From the NCBI RefSeq assembly GCF_017303155.1, contig NZ_JAEKJR010000003.1, positions 186,001 to 250,000 on the forward strand: DNA of 64,000 nt, given 5' to 3'. Source of the stretch: Microbulbifer salipaludis. Lineage in GTDB: Bacteria; Pseudomonadota; Gammaproteobacteria; Pseudomonadales; Cellvibrionaceae. The position numbers were made by a program, and so were the translations under genes. The notes beneath the pieces were generated by a model, which worked only from the letters and a program-made list of their open reading frames with translations, was not told the DNA's origin and did no database searches. Position 1 is the stretch's first letter. Each line of letters starts with the position of its first letter. Of this stretch, positions 36,820 to 46,965 are shown piece by piece.

Positions 36820-36917
36820 CGATGAATCTCCGGTCTTTCTCCAATAAGTTGGCTTAAAGGTGGCTTACTTTAATTCACGGTCACCCCGGCGCGCGCCGGG
36901 GTTTACGTTCAGAAACT

Positions 36918-38696
36918 TTAGCCCACTTGCTCTTCTTTCTGGCGCAGACGGATGCTCAGCTCACGCAGCTGCCTGGCGTCCACGGCGCCCGGTGCGTCGG
37001 TCATTACACAGGCCGCGCTCTGCGTTTTCGGGAAGGCGATGACGTCGCGAATGGAATCGGTGCCGGTCATCAGCATCACCAGCCGGTCGAGACCGAAGGC
37101 CAGGCCACCGTGGGGCGGCGCACCGTATTTCAGCGCATCCAGCAGGAAGCCAAACTTCTCCCGCTGCTCTTCCGCACTGATACCCAGTGCGCGGAATACG
37201 GTCTGCTGCATGTCCTGATTGTGAATACGGATGGAGCCGCCACCCAGCTCGGTGCCGTTCAGCACCATGTCATAGGCTCGGGACAGGGCTTCCAGCGGGT
37301 TTTTCTCCAGCTCTTCCGGTGCACAGGAGGGCGCGGTAAACGGGTGGTGCAGTGCGGTGATACTGCCGTCGTCGTTCTCTTCGAACATCGGGAAGTCCAC
37401 CACCCACAGCGGCGCCCACTCGGCCACGTACAGGTTGAGGTCTTCACCCAGCTTGCAGCGCAGCGCGCCCAGTGCTTCGGAAACAACCTTGCCTTTATCG
37501 GCGCCGAAGAAGATCAGGTCGCCGTTTTCCGCCTGCAGGCGGTCGAGAATCGCCCCGCGCACGTCATTCGGCAGGAACTTGACGATCGGCGATTGCAGGC
37601 CGTTTTCCAGATCCGCCTTGTCGTTCACCTTGATATACGCCAGACCCTTGGCGCCGTAGATGGAGACATACTTGGTGTAGTCGTCGATCTGCTTGCGGGT
37701 CAGCTTGTCGTTGCCACCGGGCACCTTCAGGGCGGTGACACGGCCTTTCGGGTCGTTGGCCGGGCCGGAGAAGACCTTGAAGTCCACTTCCGTCATCAGG
37801 TCCTTGATGTCCACCAGTTCCAGCGGAATACGCAGGTCCGGCTTGTCGGAGCCAAACTTGGCCATGGCTTCGGAGAATGGCATACGCGGGAATTCACCCA
37901 GCTCCACCCCTTTCAGCTCTTTGAACAGCTTGCGAATCATGTTCTCAGTGATGGACATGATGGCGTTTTCATCGAGGAATGCGGTCTCGATATCGATCTG
38001 GGTAAATTCCGGCTGGCGGTCGGCACGCAGGTCTTCGTCGCGGAAACACTTGGCGATCTGGTAGTAGCGATCAAAGCCAGACACCATCAGCAGCTGTTTA
38101 AATAGCTGGGGCGACTGCGGCAGGGCAAAGAACTTGCCTCCGTGGGTGCGGCTCGGCACCAGGTAGTCGCGCGCGCCTTCCGGGGTGGCTCGGGTGAGGA
38201 TCGGGGTCTCGATGTCGAGGAAACCTTCACCATCGAGGTAGTTGCGGATAGCGGTGGTGAGCTGCGAGCGGAAGCGCAGGTTGTGCTGCATCTCGTTGCG
38301 ACGCAGGTCCAGGTAGCGGTACTTGAGGCGTACGTCTTCGCCCACCGCGGTGTGCTCATCCAGCTGGAAAGGAGGGGTTTCCGCACTGTTGAGGATTTCC
38401 AGCTGCAGGCCGTACACCTCGATTTCGCCGGTCACCATGTTGGGGTTCACCGCTTCCGGTGCGCGGGCGCGCACACGGCCGGTTACCTTGAGGACGTACT
38501 CACTGCGCACACGGTCGGCAAGCTCGAAATGCTCTGCGGCATCCGGATCGAATACCACCTGTGCGATGCCATCACGGTCGCGCAGGTCGATGAAAATGAC
38601 TCCCCCGTGATCGCGGCGGCGGTCTACCCAGCCACACAGGGTTACTTCGCGGTCAATATCGGCGGATCGCAGGGCGCCACAGTAGTCGGTGCGCAT
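36918..38696 (-). CDS. aspS: Aspartyl-tRNA synthetase
   Basis: The 592-residue class II synthetase has an N-terminal OB anticodon-binding domain ([20 protein letters not shown]), motif 2 ([20 protein letters not shown]), a bacterial GAD insertion around residues 290-400 and motif 3 near the end ([15 protein letters not shown]). Length is that of the bacterial type (590). A GC-rich perfect palindrome (36884-36901) follows the gene but has no U-tract on this strand. Confidence 0.97.
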   Translation of the reverse strand: MRTDYCGALRSADIDREVTLCGWVDRRRDHGGVIFIDLRDRDGIAQVVFDPDAAEHFELADRVRSEYVLKVTGRVRARAPEAVNPNMVTGEIEVYGLQLEILNSAETPPFQLDEHTAVGEDVRLKYRYLDLRRNEMQHNLRFRSQLTTAIRNYLDGEGFLDIETPILTRATPEGARDYLVPSRTHGGKFFALPQSPQLFKQLLMVSGFDRYYQIAKCFRDEDLRADRQPEFTQIDIETAFLDENAIMSITENMIRKLFKELKGVELGEFPRMPFSEAMAKFGSDKPDLRIPLELVDIKDLMTEVDFKVFSGPANDPKGRVTALKVPGGNDKLTRKQIDDYTKYVSIYGAKGLAYIKVNDKADLENGLQSPIVKFLPNDVRGAILDRLQAENGDLIFFGADKGKVVSEALGALRCKLGEDLNLYVAEWAPLWVVDFPMFEENDDGSITALHHPFTAPSCAPEELEKNPLEALSRAYDMVLNGTELGGGSIRIHNQDMQQTVFRALGISAEEQREKFGFLLDALKYGAPPHGGLAFGLDRLVMLMTGTDSIRDVIAFPKTQSAACVMTDAPGAVDARQLRELSIRLRQKEEQVG

Positions 38697-38774
38697 GGAG
38701 TCTTATTCCCTTAGTAATGTTTCAATTCTGCTGGTTGTTCTGAATGCCGCCTGTCTTAGCTTGGCCCAGATGTC

Positions 38775-39029
38775 TCAGCTGGCTTTGGATTCGGTGCCAC
38801 TTCCGCTGCTGGATTTGGCGGCATCACCGGCAAGGTTCTTCTTGCTGCCGGTTTTGAAGTCGGTTTCGTACCAGCCGCCGCCCTTCAGGCGAAAGCCGGC
38901 CGCGCTGATCTGTTTGCTCAGTTCCGCCTTGTTGCAGGCGGGGCAGTCTTTCAGCGGAGCATCGCTCATACGCTGCAGGGCTTCCAGATGGTGGCCACAG
39001 GCCTTGCACTGGTATTCGTAGATAGGCAT
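38775..39029 (-). CDS. FmdB-type zinc-ribbon protein
   Basis: The 84-residue protein starts MPIYEYQCKACGHHLEALQR and has a second Cys pair in CPACNKAEL, giving a putative zinc ribbon, then a Ser/Lys-rich tail. The ATG at 39029 gives the family start. It is often found directly upstream of aspS, as here (78 bp). The function is unknown. Confidence 0.88.
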   Translation of the reverse strand: MPIYEYQCKACGHHLEALQRMSDAPLKDCPACNKAELSKQISAAGFRLKGGGWYETDFKTGSKKNLAGDAAKSSSGSGTESKAS

Positions 39030-39341
39030 CGTGATGTACCCGGATCTCACTGAATATAAAGGGGCGCAGATTATACATGAGCACCTGCGAGGGAAGAAGA
39101 AGCCTGTAATTTGAGGGCGCCCGCCGTCCAGGTGCCGTGCGCGCAGCGGGATTTGAGGGCCATTTTTCGAGCAAAACCCTGTAAAAAAGCACTTTTTTTC
39201 TGTTTTTACCCCGTGCGCGCGGACAAAAACTGGATATACTTCAGCTCAGTACTTGGGTAAGCCCTGGCCCAGCAGCCCGGCAAGCCTTGTTGTACACACA
39301 CTTTCACTGGAAAAACACGTATATAAAGAAGGAAGCTAACG
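39030..39341. other. Intergenic region between fmdB-type gene and HU-like gene
   Basis: The genes diverge across this 312-bp gap. I see poly-T/A tracts at 39181-39215 and an AAGGAAG ribosome site near 39330 but no promoter strong enough to name. Confidence 0.5.
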
Positions 39342-39773
39342 ATGGCCGCAAAGAAGAAAGCCGCAGCTAAGAAAGCCCCCGCCAAGAAGACTGCAGCCAA
39401 AAAGGCTCCAGCCAAGAAAGCCGCAGCCAAGGCCGCTCCGGCCAAGAAGAAAGTGACTGCGATCAAAGAGAAGTACACCAAAACCCAGATTCTGAACCAG
39501 ATCGCCGAGAAAACCGAGCTGTCCCGCAAGCAGGTACAGTCTGTACTCGACGAACTGACCGACGTGATCGAAGGCCACGTGAAGAAGCGCGCTGTAGGCG
39601 AGTTCGCCCTGCCCGGCCTGATGAAGATCACCACCGTGAAAAAGCCGGCCAAAAAGGCTCGTAAGGGTATCAACCCGTTCACCGGTGAAGAGACCGTGTT
39701 CAAGGCCAAGCCCGCGAGCATCCAGGTGAAGATTCGCCCGCTGAAGAAGCTGAAGGAAATGGCCGAGTCCTGA
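39342..39773 (+). CDS. HU-family DNA-binding protein with histone H1-like Lys/Ala/Pro tail
   Basis: The 143-residue protein has an N-terminal tail of about 38 residues made of AAKKAPAKK-like repeats, as in histone H1 and AlgP, followed by a full HU/IHF-type domain (TKTQILNQIAEKTELSRKQV, VGEFALPGLMKITTV, ARKGINPFTGE). It should be an abundant nucleoid protein that binds and compacts DNA. It stands alone with its own terminator. Confidence 0.9.
   Translation: MAAKKKAAAKKAPAKKTAAKKAPAKKAAAKAAPAKKKVTAIKEKYTKTQILNQIAEKTELSRKQVQSVLDELTDVIEGHVKKRAVGEFALPGLMKITTVKKPAKKARKGINPFTGEETVFKAKPASIQVKIRPLKKLKEMAES
39345..39455 (+). repeat. Coding tandem repeat of the H1-like tail
   Basis: Imperfect repeats of a unit encoding roughly AAKKAPAKK fill this part of the HU-like gene. 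Such repeats may vary in number between strains. Confidence 0.6.
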
Positions 39774-39794
39774 TCCCCACTGCGTTCAGCCCCG

Positions 39795-39818
39795 AAAACC
39801 CCGCTTTTGCGGGGTTTT
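39795..39818 (+). terminator. Terminator of the HU-like gene
   Basis: AAAACCCCGC, four T, GCGGGGTTTT: a perfect stem with A and T flanks, 21 bp after the stop codon. Confidence 0.9.
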
Positions 39819-39977
39819 CTGTTTTTGGAACACGAGTTTTGTGCGAATTGCGCTCCTTGGCGGCACCTGCACCTTCGCATCGAGTTCGGTGGCCCCTACC
39901 AAAACCCGCCCCCACCGGCGTAAAATGGCCGCCCTCTAACCTTGCCCTAAATTCCACCGACAGAAAAAGAAAGCACT

Positions 39978-41708
39978 ATGCGCGCATCCCGCTATCTGAT
40001 CGCCACCCAGAAAGAAACTCCTAATGACGCAGTGGTCATCAGCCACCAGCTGATGCTGCGCGCCGGCATGATCCGCCGCCTGTCCTCCGGACTCTATACC
40101 TGGCTGCCCACGGGTCTGCGGGTACTGCGCAAGGTCGAGAACATTGTGCGCGAGGAGATGAACAACGCCGGCGCACTGGAAGTACTGATGCCGGTGGTGC
40201 AGCCGGCCGAGCTGTGGGAAGAATCCGGCCGCTGGCAGCAATACGGCCCGGAGCTGCTGCGCATTCAGGACCGCCACAACAATCCCTTCTGCCTGGGCCC
40301 CACCCACGAAGAAGTGATCACCGACCTGATTCGCAACGAGGTCAACAGCTACAAGCAGCTGCCGGCCAACTTCTACCAGATCCAGACCAAGTTCCGCGAT
40401 GAGATCCGCCCCCGCTTCGGCGTGATGCGCGCCCGCGAGTTCACCATGAAGGACGCCTACTCCTTCCATGTGAACGCGGACTCCCTGCAGGAAACCTACG
40501 ACGTCATGCACGATGCCTACTGCCGCATTTTCGACCGCATCGGCCTCGACTACCGCCCGGTACTGGCAGATACCGGCTCCATCGGCGGTTCCCACTCCCA
40601 CGAATTTCATGTGCTGGCCCAAAGCGGTGAGGACGATATCGCGTTTTCCTCCGAGAGCCGCTACGCCGCGAACGTGGAACTGGCCGAAGCCGTGGCCCCC
40701 ACTGGCGAGCGCCCGGCGCCCAGCAAAGACATGCAGGAACTGCACACTCCGGGGCACAAAACCATTGCGGCGCTTGAGGAAGCATTCGGCATCGCCGCCA
40801 ATACCTCGGTCAAAACCCTGATTGTATTGGGTGAAACTGCGGAAGAAGGCGACGAGGCGCCACTGGTGGCGCTGGTGCTGCGCGGTGACCACGACCTGAA
40901 CGAGCTGAAGGCAGAGAAACTCCCGGGCATTGCCAGCCCGCTGCAATTTGCCCCGGAAGCGCGCATTGCCGCGGAGCTGGGCTGTGGTATCGGCTCCCTG
41001 GGCCCGGTGGGTATGAACATTGACGTGGTCGTCGACCGTGCAGCGGCCCACCTGGCGGATTTCGTGTGTGGTGCCAACAAAGATGACTACCACCTGACCG
41101 GTGTGAACTGGGAGCGCGATGTGGCGCTGGGCCGGGTCGAAGACCTGCGCAACGTGGTGCCGGGCGATGCCAGCCCGGATGGCAAAGGCACTTTGGAGAT
41201 CAAGCGCGGCATCGAGGTTGGCCATATTTTCCAGCTGGGCACCAAGTACAGTGAGGCGATGAATGCCACGGTACTGGACGAGAACGGCAAGGAGCAGGTG
41301 ATGGCCATGGGCTGTTACGGTATCGGCGTTTCCCGCGTGGTGGCCGCAGCCATCGAGCAGAACCACGACGATGCGGGCATCATCTGGCCGGAAGCCATCG
41401 CGCCGTTCCAGCTGGCGATTGTGCCGATCAACATGCATAAGAGTGAGGCGGTGCAGCAGAAGTGTGAGCACATCTACGAGGCGCTCTCGGCGAAAGGCAT
41501 TGATGTACTGCTGATGGACGAGCCGAAAGCCCGTCTCGGCGGCATGCTGGCGGATACCGAGCTGATGGGCATCCCCCACCGCATCGTCGTCGGCGACCGC
41601 GGACTGGAAAAAGGCAATATCGAGTACAAGGGCCGTCGCGATTCTGAGAACCAGGAATTTTCTGCGGATCAGATTCTGGATATTCTGCTGGAGAAGATTG
41701 CCCACTAA
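39978..41708 (+). CDS. proS: Prolyl-tRNA synthetase (bacterial type with editing domain)
   Basis: The 576-residue class II synthetase starts [18 protein letters not shown]. It has motif 2 ([19 protein letters not shown]), an insertion editing domain from about residue 230 to 400, motif 3 ([18 protein letters not shown]) and a C-terminal anticodon-binding domain. Length matches E. coli ProS (572). Confidence 0.97.
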   Translation: MRASRYLIATQKETPNDAVVISHQLMLRAGMIRRLSSGLYTWLPTGLRVLRKVENIVREEMNNAGALEVLMPVVQPAELWEESGRWQQYGPELLRIQDRHNNPFCLGPTHEEVITDLIRNEVNSYKQLPANFYQIQTKFRDEIRPRFGVMRAREFTMKDAYSFHVNADSLQETYDVMHDAYCRIFDRIGLDYRPVLADTGSIGGSHSHEFHVLAQSGEDDIAFSSESRYAANVELAEAVAPTGERPAPSKDMQELHTPGHKTIAALEEAFGIAANTSVKTLIVLGETAEEGDEAPLVALVLRGDHDLNELKAEKLPGIASPLQFAPEARIAAELGCGIGSLGPVGMNIDVVVDRAAAHLADFVCGANKDDYHLTGVNWERDVALGRVEDLRNVVPGDASPDGKGTLEIKRGIEVGHIFQLGTKYSEAMNATVLDENGKEQVMAMGCYGIGVSRVVAAAIEQNHDDAGIIWPEAIAPFQLAIVPINMHKSEAVQQKCEHIYEALSAKGIDVLLMDEPKARLGGMLADTELMGIPHRIVVGDRGLEKGNIEYKGRRDSENQEFSADQILDILLEKIAH

Positions 41709-41816
41709 GCTGCCGGCTTCGAGGTTCTTTGGGACTTCGTAAGCGAGCCCGGTGGCGGCCAAGCACTGGGGGAAGGCCCTGCCCTTCCCCAGCCCATTCC
41801 CGTAAAATCTCACCCC

Positions 41817-42377
41817 ATGATAAGAAAAGTTCTCTCCACATTGCTGCTGTGCCTGCTCAGCACCGCGGGCTACGCCCAGGTCAAGCAGGTGGACCCCCAG
41901 CTACTGGCCGCGCTCAAAGGTGCCGTGACCGAAGCCGACTCCTTCGTCGACCGCTTCGATGCCGAAGTGTGGCTGATGTCAAAGTCCCAACCCCTGGCCC
42001 GCTACATCAAGGAACCGGAAGAACGCATGCGGGTGCTCAAGGCCATACACCGGGAAGCCACACGCGCGGGACTGCAGCCGGAAATTGTGCTGGCCGTGAT
42101 ACAGATCGAAAGCGCATTTAACCCCTACGCAGTGTCCCGTGTGGGTGCCCAGGGCATGATGCAGGTGATGCCCTTCTGGAAAAATGAAATCGGTCGACCC
42201 GAAGACAACCTGATCGACATGGACACCAATCTCCGCTACGGGTGCACCATCCTCAAGCACTACATCAAGAAAGCGAAAGGCAACATGCCCAACGCCCTGG
42301 CCTATTACAACGGCAGCTACGGCCGTCATACTTACAGCCGCAAGGTGCTCGATGCCTGGGTCGATCGCTGGCGCTGA
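41817..42377 (+). CDS. Lytic transglycosylase domain protein (SLT family)
   Basis: The 186-residue protein has a signal peptide (cleavage near GYAQV) and a C-terminal goose-lysozyme-like SLT domain. The catalytic Glu is in AVIQIESAFNPYAVS near residue 102, followed by GAQGMMQVMPFW and ALAYYNGSYGRHTY. It should cleave peptidoglycan glycan strands in the periplasm. It starts 108 bp after proS and may be expressed alone. Confidence 0.9.
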   Translation: MIRKVLSTLLLCLLSTAGYAQVKQVDPQLLAALKGAVTEADSFVDRFDAEVWLMSKSQPLARYIKEPEERMRVLKAIHREATRAGLQPEIVLAVIQIESAFNPYAVSRVGAQGMMQVMPFWKNEIGRPEDNLIDMDTNLRYGCTILKHYIKKAKGNMPNALAYYNGSYGRHTYSRKVLDAWVDRWR

Positions 42378-42441
42378 GTGCGCAGTCCGTTAGAGTCTGT
42401 ACAGCGTGGAAACGTAATACAAGATAAGCCCGAGGTCGCCG

Positions 42442-43485
42442 ATGGATTATCGTTTTTTTACCGGCGCTGCTTGCGGCCTGCTGCTGCTCGCCGCGGCACG
42501 CATTGCGATCGGGCACCGACACCGGGTTGGCAGCTGGTGGCTTCTGATTCTGATGTTCGGCGCGAGCCTGTATTTGCTGCGCCCACTGCTGGATAACCAA
42601 AGCGCGCTGACAGGCCTGCTCATCAACCTGCCCACTCTCCTGATTCCCGGTGCTTTCTGGGTTTTTACCTACCAGCTGTGCAACGACAAAGAACCATTTC
42701 CCCGCTGGGGCTGGGTCGTGATCGGGGTGGAAATTGCGATTGACCTTGCCAGCCAACTACACCTACACCCATTTTTTTATCTACTGGCACAGCCCTGTAA
42801 ATTGGGACTGATCGGCGCGGGACTTGCGACACTGATGCAACAGCTGCAGTCCGACCTGGTGAATGAGCGCCGGCAATTGCGCATTGGCCTGCTGATCGCG
42901 ATCGGCAGTTACATGGTGATTGTGGTGTGCGCGGAATTTGTATTTTCCTATTTTCCCATTCCAGCGGGTGTTGCCACCCTGCACGCTATCATGGCCAGCG
43001 CTCTCGCCTTCGCCGCCTGCTTGTGGTTGCTCGCCCTGTCTCCCAGGGCCCTGGAAGAATCACTTCCCAGCATCACAGAGGACTCGGAGCCAACCGCACC
43101 GGCGGAGTCACCCACCCGGCCAGAGCCGCTGGACGCAAACCAGCAAGTTTTGCTGACAAAATTACAACAGCACATGCAAGCGGGCGGTTATCGCCATACC
43201 GGCCTGACCATCCGCGAGCTGGCGGATCAACTGGCAACCCGCGAACATGCGTTGCGCGCACTGATCAACCAGCACCTGGGGTTCCGCAACTTCAACGAGT
43301 ACCTGAATCAATTCCGCATCGATGAAGCCAGCCGCCGCCTGTGCGACCCCAATGAGGCGCACCTGCCGGTACTCTCGATTGCACTGGATATTGGTTATCG
43401 CTCACTGAGCCCGTTCAATGCGGCCTTCAAGCGCCGCCATAACCAGACGCCCACCGAGTTTCGGCGAGCACAGTTACCCGAGTGA
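42442..43485 (+). CDS. AraC-family regulator with N-terminal membrane domain
   Basis: The 347-residue protein has about six to seven hydrophobic segments in the first 200 residues and a C-terminal AraC-type HTH domain (ELADQLATREHALRALINQH, then ILDIGYRSLSPFNAAFKRRH-like sequence). Such proteins are thought to sense an envelope signal and bind DNA from the membrane. Neighbouring genes give no clear target. It follows the transglycosylase gene by 64 bp. Confidence 0.85.
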   Translation: MDYRFFTGAACGLLLLAAARIAIGHRHRVGSWWLLILMFGASLYLLRPLLDNQSALTGLLINLPTLLIPGAFWVFTYQLCNDKEPFPRWGWVVIGVEIAIDLASQLHLHPFFYLLAQPCKLGLIGAGLATLMQQLQSDLVNERRQLRIGLLIAIGSYMVIVVCAEFVFSYFPIPAGVATLHAIMASALAFAACLWLLALSPRALEESLPSITEDSEPTAPAESPTRPEPLDANQQVLLTKLQQHMQAGGYRHTGLTIRELADQLATREHALRALINQHLGFRNFNEYLNQFRIDEASRRLCDPNEAHLPVLSIALDIGYRSLSPFNAAFKRRHNQTPTEFRRAQLPE

Positions 43486-43810
43486 AGCAGCCATCGCGCC
43501 AGCGACCCGTTGCGTCGAATACAAAAGCGGGGCAAACCCTGCGTGAGTGAAGAGATGGGTGTGAAGGTAGAGAAAGAGATGGATGAAAAGAAAGGGTAAA
43601 TAGGAAGTGTAAAAATCCGTCAGATTTTTTTAGATTTACGCAAGCCAAACACTGCCACTTGGGCCACACTGAGTCTTGCAGGACCTGCTCTGCAGGCGAA
43701 TAGCCCAGTCACCACCTTGTCTGTAGACAGGTTCCTGCAAGCTTTTCAAACGCCCGGCCGCGCTCGGGCTACAGGACCACTGAAGCCCCAATGCGGCCGC
43801 CTGTGCCCAC
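43486..43810. other. Intergenic region after the AraC-type gene
   Basis: This 325-bp stretch between convergent genes shows a purine-rich run at about 43545-43610, a weak AT-rich hairpin (AAAAATC/GATTTTT at 43611-43629) that may end the AraC transcript, and several short imperfect GC-rich inverted repeats up to 43790. No gene was recognised. Confidence 0.5.
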
Positions 43811-44128
43811 TTACTGTTTGGGCTCGGACATAAACTTGATCAGCGCCTTGTACTCCTCGTCCGTGCAGTCCGCACACAGGCCGCCCGGAGGCATGGCATT
43901 CATCCCATTTTTAATGGAACTCACCAGCGCATCCATGCCCTTGTCGAGACGGGGCTTCCACGCCTCGGGGTCATGTACCTTGGGTGCATTGGCAACGCCA
44001 CTGGCGTGGCAGACATGACAGGCCCGCTGATACTTCTCCTCAATGGTCTCCGACACGGCAACGGCAGAAAAACCCGCCACACACGCCGTAAAAATGCCGC
44101 ACACCGCAGTATGAATCATTGATTTCAT
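43811..44128 (-). CDS. Cytochrome c5-type monohaem c-type cytochrome
   Basis: The 105-residue protein has a signal peptide (cleavage near AVAVS), a haem-binding CHVCH motif near residue 33 and a second Cys pair CADC in GGLCADCTDEEY, as in the cytochrome c5 family. It should carry electrons in the periplasm. The ATG at 44128 was chosen for its signal peptide; the frame extends upstream to 44236 with no homologous sequence. Confidence 0.9.
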   Translation of the reverse strand: MKSMIHTAVCGIFTACVAGFSAVAVSETIEEKYQRACHVCHASGVANAPKVHDPEAWKPRLDKGMDALVSSIKNGMNAMPPGGLCADCTDEEYKALIKFMSEPKQ

Positions 44129-44431
44129 AAATTCGCCTACTCCATCGGTAATCACTATCGAGCGTAAGTCATCGAGTGTAAGTCTGGCAGCCCACGCTGG
44201 CGCGCCGGCCCAAACTGGCCCGCCAATGACGGACAACTATAACCACGGCACCGGCGGTATCCAAATTTCCCCGGGGATTCCAGATCAGAAAAAAAGAAAT
44301 GCCTGCCAAGCACGATGATGGCTTCAGGGACCACCACAGCAAATTCCTATTCTTGAACTATCCTCAATGGGCATAGGAATACGTGTGCAACGAGCCGTCG
44401 TCAAAAAAAGAGCATAAATCGGAGTTCGTGA

Positions 44432-45283
44432 ATGGACTTGCGTTGGATCAAGGATCCCAGCCTTCAATTCGCCGCGGTTGGCGCCGCACTCTTCGCCCTC
44501 CATGGACTGTTCCAGACTGTCTCCCCCGGAGATGGGCAGGAAATCGTCATCACCCAGAACCGCATCCAGCACCTGTCGAATGTCTTCGAGCGCGGCTGGC
44601 AACGTCCCCCGGGTCCCGACGAACTGCAGGGTCTGATCGACGAATACGTCCGCGAAGAGGTGCTGTACCGGGAAGCGGTCAAAATGGGTCTGGACGAAAA
44701 CGATACCGTGATCCGCCGCCGGCTGCGGATGAAGATGGAGTTTCTCGCGAAAGATCTGGTGGACGCCATTGAGCCCACCGATCAGGTACTGGAGACGTTT
44801 TACTCCAGCAACCTCGACAAGTACACCGTGCCCTCTCACTACACCTTTGAACAGGTGTTTCTCGACAGCGGCAAACGCACAGAAGTCGCCGAAGATGCGC
44901 GACTCGTCCTCACCAAGCTCACCGCCGGCACCGACCCCCAGACGCTCAGCGACAGCAATCTGCTGGAATACCGGTATGACAATGTGAGCAGCGAGCGTAT
45001 TGACCGCTTGTTTGGCAGTGATTTTTCCCAACAGTTTCTCGAACTGGAGACTGGCCAGTGGGCGGGGCCCCTCACCTCCGCCTATGGCGAGCACCTGGTT
45101 CGAATTTCATCCTGCGAGCCCCGGCATCAGGCCGACTTCAACGAGATTAAAGCGGATGTACTGCGCGACTGGCAGCAGGCAGAGCAGAAAAACATTCTGC
45201 AGGCCCAGTATGAAACCCTGCGCGCAAACTACCGAATTCGTGTTGCGGCACCGACCGCAGGGGACGCGGAGGGCGCACAATGA
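44432..45283 (+). CDS. Periplasmic peptidylprolyl isomerase-like protein (PpiC/parvulin)
   Basis: The 283-residue protein has an N-terminal hydrophobic stretch (LQFAAVGAALFALHGL), a SurA/PpiD-like helical part with LIDEYVREEVLYREAVKMGL, and a parvulin-like domain (HYTFEQVFLD ... LETGQWAGPLTSAYGEHLVRI). It overlaps the following HupE/UreJ gene by four bases (ATGA), so translation is coupled. It may help fold the HupE partner or an exported protein; some catalytic parvulin positions look changed, so activity is uncertain. Confidence 0.8.
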   Translation: MDLRWIKDPSLQFAAVGAALFALHGLFQTVSPGDGQEIVITQNRIQHLSNVFERGWQRPPGPDELQGLIDEYVREEVLYREAVKMGLDENDTVIRRRLRMKMEFLAKDLVDAIEPTDQVLETFYSSNLDKYTVPSHYTFEQVFLDSGKRTEVAEDARLVLTKLTAGTDPQTLSDSNLLEYRYDNVSSERIDRLFGSDFSQQFLELETGQWAGPLTSAYGEHLVRISSCEPRHQADFNEIKADVLRDWQQAEQKNILQAQYETLRANYRIRVAAPTAGDAEGAQ

Positions 45284-46317
45284 GACGCCTGCTACTGTGG
45301 ATCGCCCTGCTCTGCACCGCCCTCTCGGCCAGCCTCCCCAGTATCAGCTTCGCCCATGAACTGCGCCCGGCCGCACTGAGTATTGTGCAGACCGCAGCGG
45401 AACAGTTTGATGTAACCTGGCGAGTCCCCGCCCGTGGCGAGATGCGACTGTCACTGTACGTGCAGTTTGATGACCAGACCCTCGAGCGCAGCCTGCCCAG
45501 CGCCCAGATGGTCGGGGGCTATTACGTCGAGCGCTGGGAAATTTCCCATCCCCAGGCACTGGTCGGCAGTACAATTTCCATCGACGGGCTCGCCAATACC
45601 ATGACCGACGCGCTGGTGCGTATCAGCTGGCTGGGAGGACGGGAACAGGTCAGCCGCCTGATGCCGGACCAGACCCAGCTGCAGGTTGAAAACCGGGCGG
45701 GCATGCTGCAGGTTGCGGGAACCTATTTTGTGCTGGGTATCGAGCATATCCTGCTGGGCATCGACCACCTGCTGTTTGTGCTGGCGCTGGTGGTGCTGGT
45801 AAGTGGCGGCGGGCAACTGGTCGCCACCATTACCGCCTTTACACTGGCGCACAGTATCACTCTGGCGCTTGCCGTACTGGGCGTGGTCACCGTGCCCCAG
45901 GCACCGGTCGAGGCCGTCATTGCATTGAGTATCGTGTTTATTGCCACGGAGATTCTGCACAAGCTGGAAGGGCGGAAAACCCTCGCCATACGCAAGCCGT
46001 GGGTGGTGGCGTTTGGATTCGGGCTGTTGCATGGACTCGGCTTTGCCGGCGCGTTGTCCGAAATCGGGGTTCCGGAGCATGCGATTCCCCTGTCTCTGGG
46101 GCTGTTCAATATCGGCGTGGAAGCGGGTCAGTTGGCGTTTATTGCCGGTGTCGCCGGACTGATGCATCTGCTGCGGCGGGTAAAGCCGGTACAACTGTGG
46201 GAGGTGCGTACCGGCACTTCGATCACGGCGGCCTCTGCGCTGCCGGTGGCCTATCTGGTGGGCGGGCTTTCCGCCTGGTGGCTGATCGACCGCACCATCG
46301 CACTGGTGGTGGTTTAA
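45280..46317 (+). CDS. HupE/UreJ family membrane protein
   Basis: The 345-residue protein has a signal peptide (cleavage near SFAHE), an extracytoplasmic domain to about residue 145, then six to seven hydrophobic helices including GIEHILLGIDHLLFVLALVV and GFGLLHGLGFAGAL. HupE/UreJ proteins are proposed nickel permeases, but no hydrogenase or urease gene is near. Here it forms a translationally coupled pair with a parvulin-like protein. A metal-transport role is inferred only. Confidence 0.82.
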   Translation: MRRLLLWIALLCTALSASLPSISFAHELRPAALSIVQTAAEQFDVTWRVPARGEMRLSLYVQFDDQTLERSLPSAQMVGGYYVERWEISHPQALVGSTISIDGLANTMTDALVRISWLGGREQVSRLMPDQTQLQVENRAGMLQVAGTYFVLGIEHILLGIDHLLFVLALVVLVSGGGQLVATITAFTLAHSITLALAVLGVVTVPQAPVEAVIALSIVFIATEILHKLEGRKTLAIRKPWVVAFGFGLLHGLGFAGALSEIGVPEHAIPLSLGLFNIGVEAGQLAFIAGVAGLMHLLRRVKPVQLWEVRTGTSITAASALPVAYLVGGLSAWWLIDRTIALVVV

Positions 46318-46401
46318 GGCCGCGGGCGCTGGGATCAACCCCCGCTGCCACTCAAAAGGCCCGAGGCCTAGAGAGGTCCAAGGACGGCAAGCGCCCTGCG
46401 T

Positions 46402-46878
46402 TCAATCCTGGAACAGAAGCTCCAGGGGATAGCCGGTAAACGGCTTGGTTTTCTCAATCACCAGGTGCGACGTCATGCGGGTAATCGCCGCATCCTCATC
46501 CGCCAGCAATTGTTCCGACACGCGATTGAAGTCCGCCGCATCCGGGCACACAAATCGCAGCATGTAGTCAAACTCGCCGGACATTTTCACACAGGAAACG
46601 ATCTGCTCGATCTTGTTGATGGCTCGGCGAAAGCTCTCGCTGGTTTTCGAGTCCTGACGCTTCAGCGCCACATTGACGTAAAACTCTGCGTGGCGCACCT
46701 TCTCCAGGTTGATCTCGGCCTGGAACTCGCGGATAAACTTTTCACTGGTGAGCTTCTTCACCCGCGCCAGGCAGGCACTCTCGGAAAGGCCAATCTGGTC
46801 GGCCAGGTTGAGATTGCTGATCCGGGCATTGGTCTGCAGCACTTCGAGAATTTTCAGGTTGTGGCGGTCTACTTTCAC
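46402..46878 (-). CDS. Lrp/AsnC-family transcriptional regulator
   Basis: The 158-residue protein has an N-terminal HTH (NLKILEVLQTNARISNLNLADQIGLSESACLARVKKL in two parts) and a C-terminal RAM-like ligand domain. It starts at GTG. Upstream on the same strand is an aminotransferase gene, which suggests control of amino-acid metabolism. An 11-bp inverted repeat lies between the two genes. Confidence 0.9.
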   Translation of the reverse strand: MKVDRHNLKILEVLQTNARISNLNLADQIGLSESACLARVKKLTSEKFIREFQAEINLEKVRHAEFYVNVALKRQDSKTSESFRRAINKIEQIVSCVKMSGEFDYMLRFVCPDAADFNRVSEQLLADEDAAITRMTSHLVIEKTKPFTGYPLELLFQD

Positions 46879-46965
46879 GGTAATCTACTTTTCATTCTGC
46901 CGGTGGCTCGGCTGAGCCCGGGAGGCGGGGCAAGGTGCCCGAAGGATAACGCAATTCGCCGTTGC

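Noticed and set aside
36884..36901. Perfect GC palindrome after aspS as a terminator
   Set aside because: No U-tract follows on the aspS strand; on the other strand only three T follow and no gene ends there.
36927..38105. 392-codon plus-strand open frame
   Set aside because: It is antisense to aspS and has no family resemblance.
39936..41813. 625-codon minus-strand open frame
   Set aside because: It is antisense to proS, which matches its family over the whole length. The frame is open only because of codon bias in GC-rich DNA.
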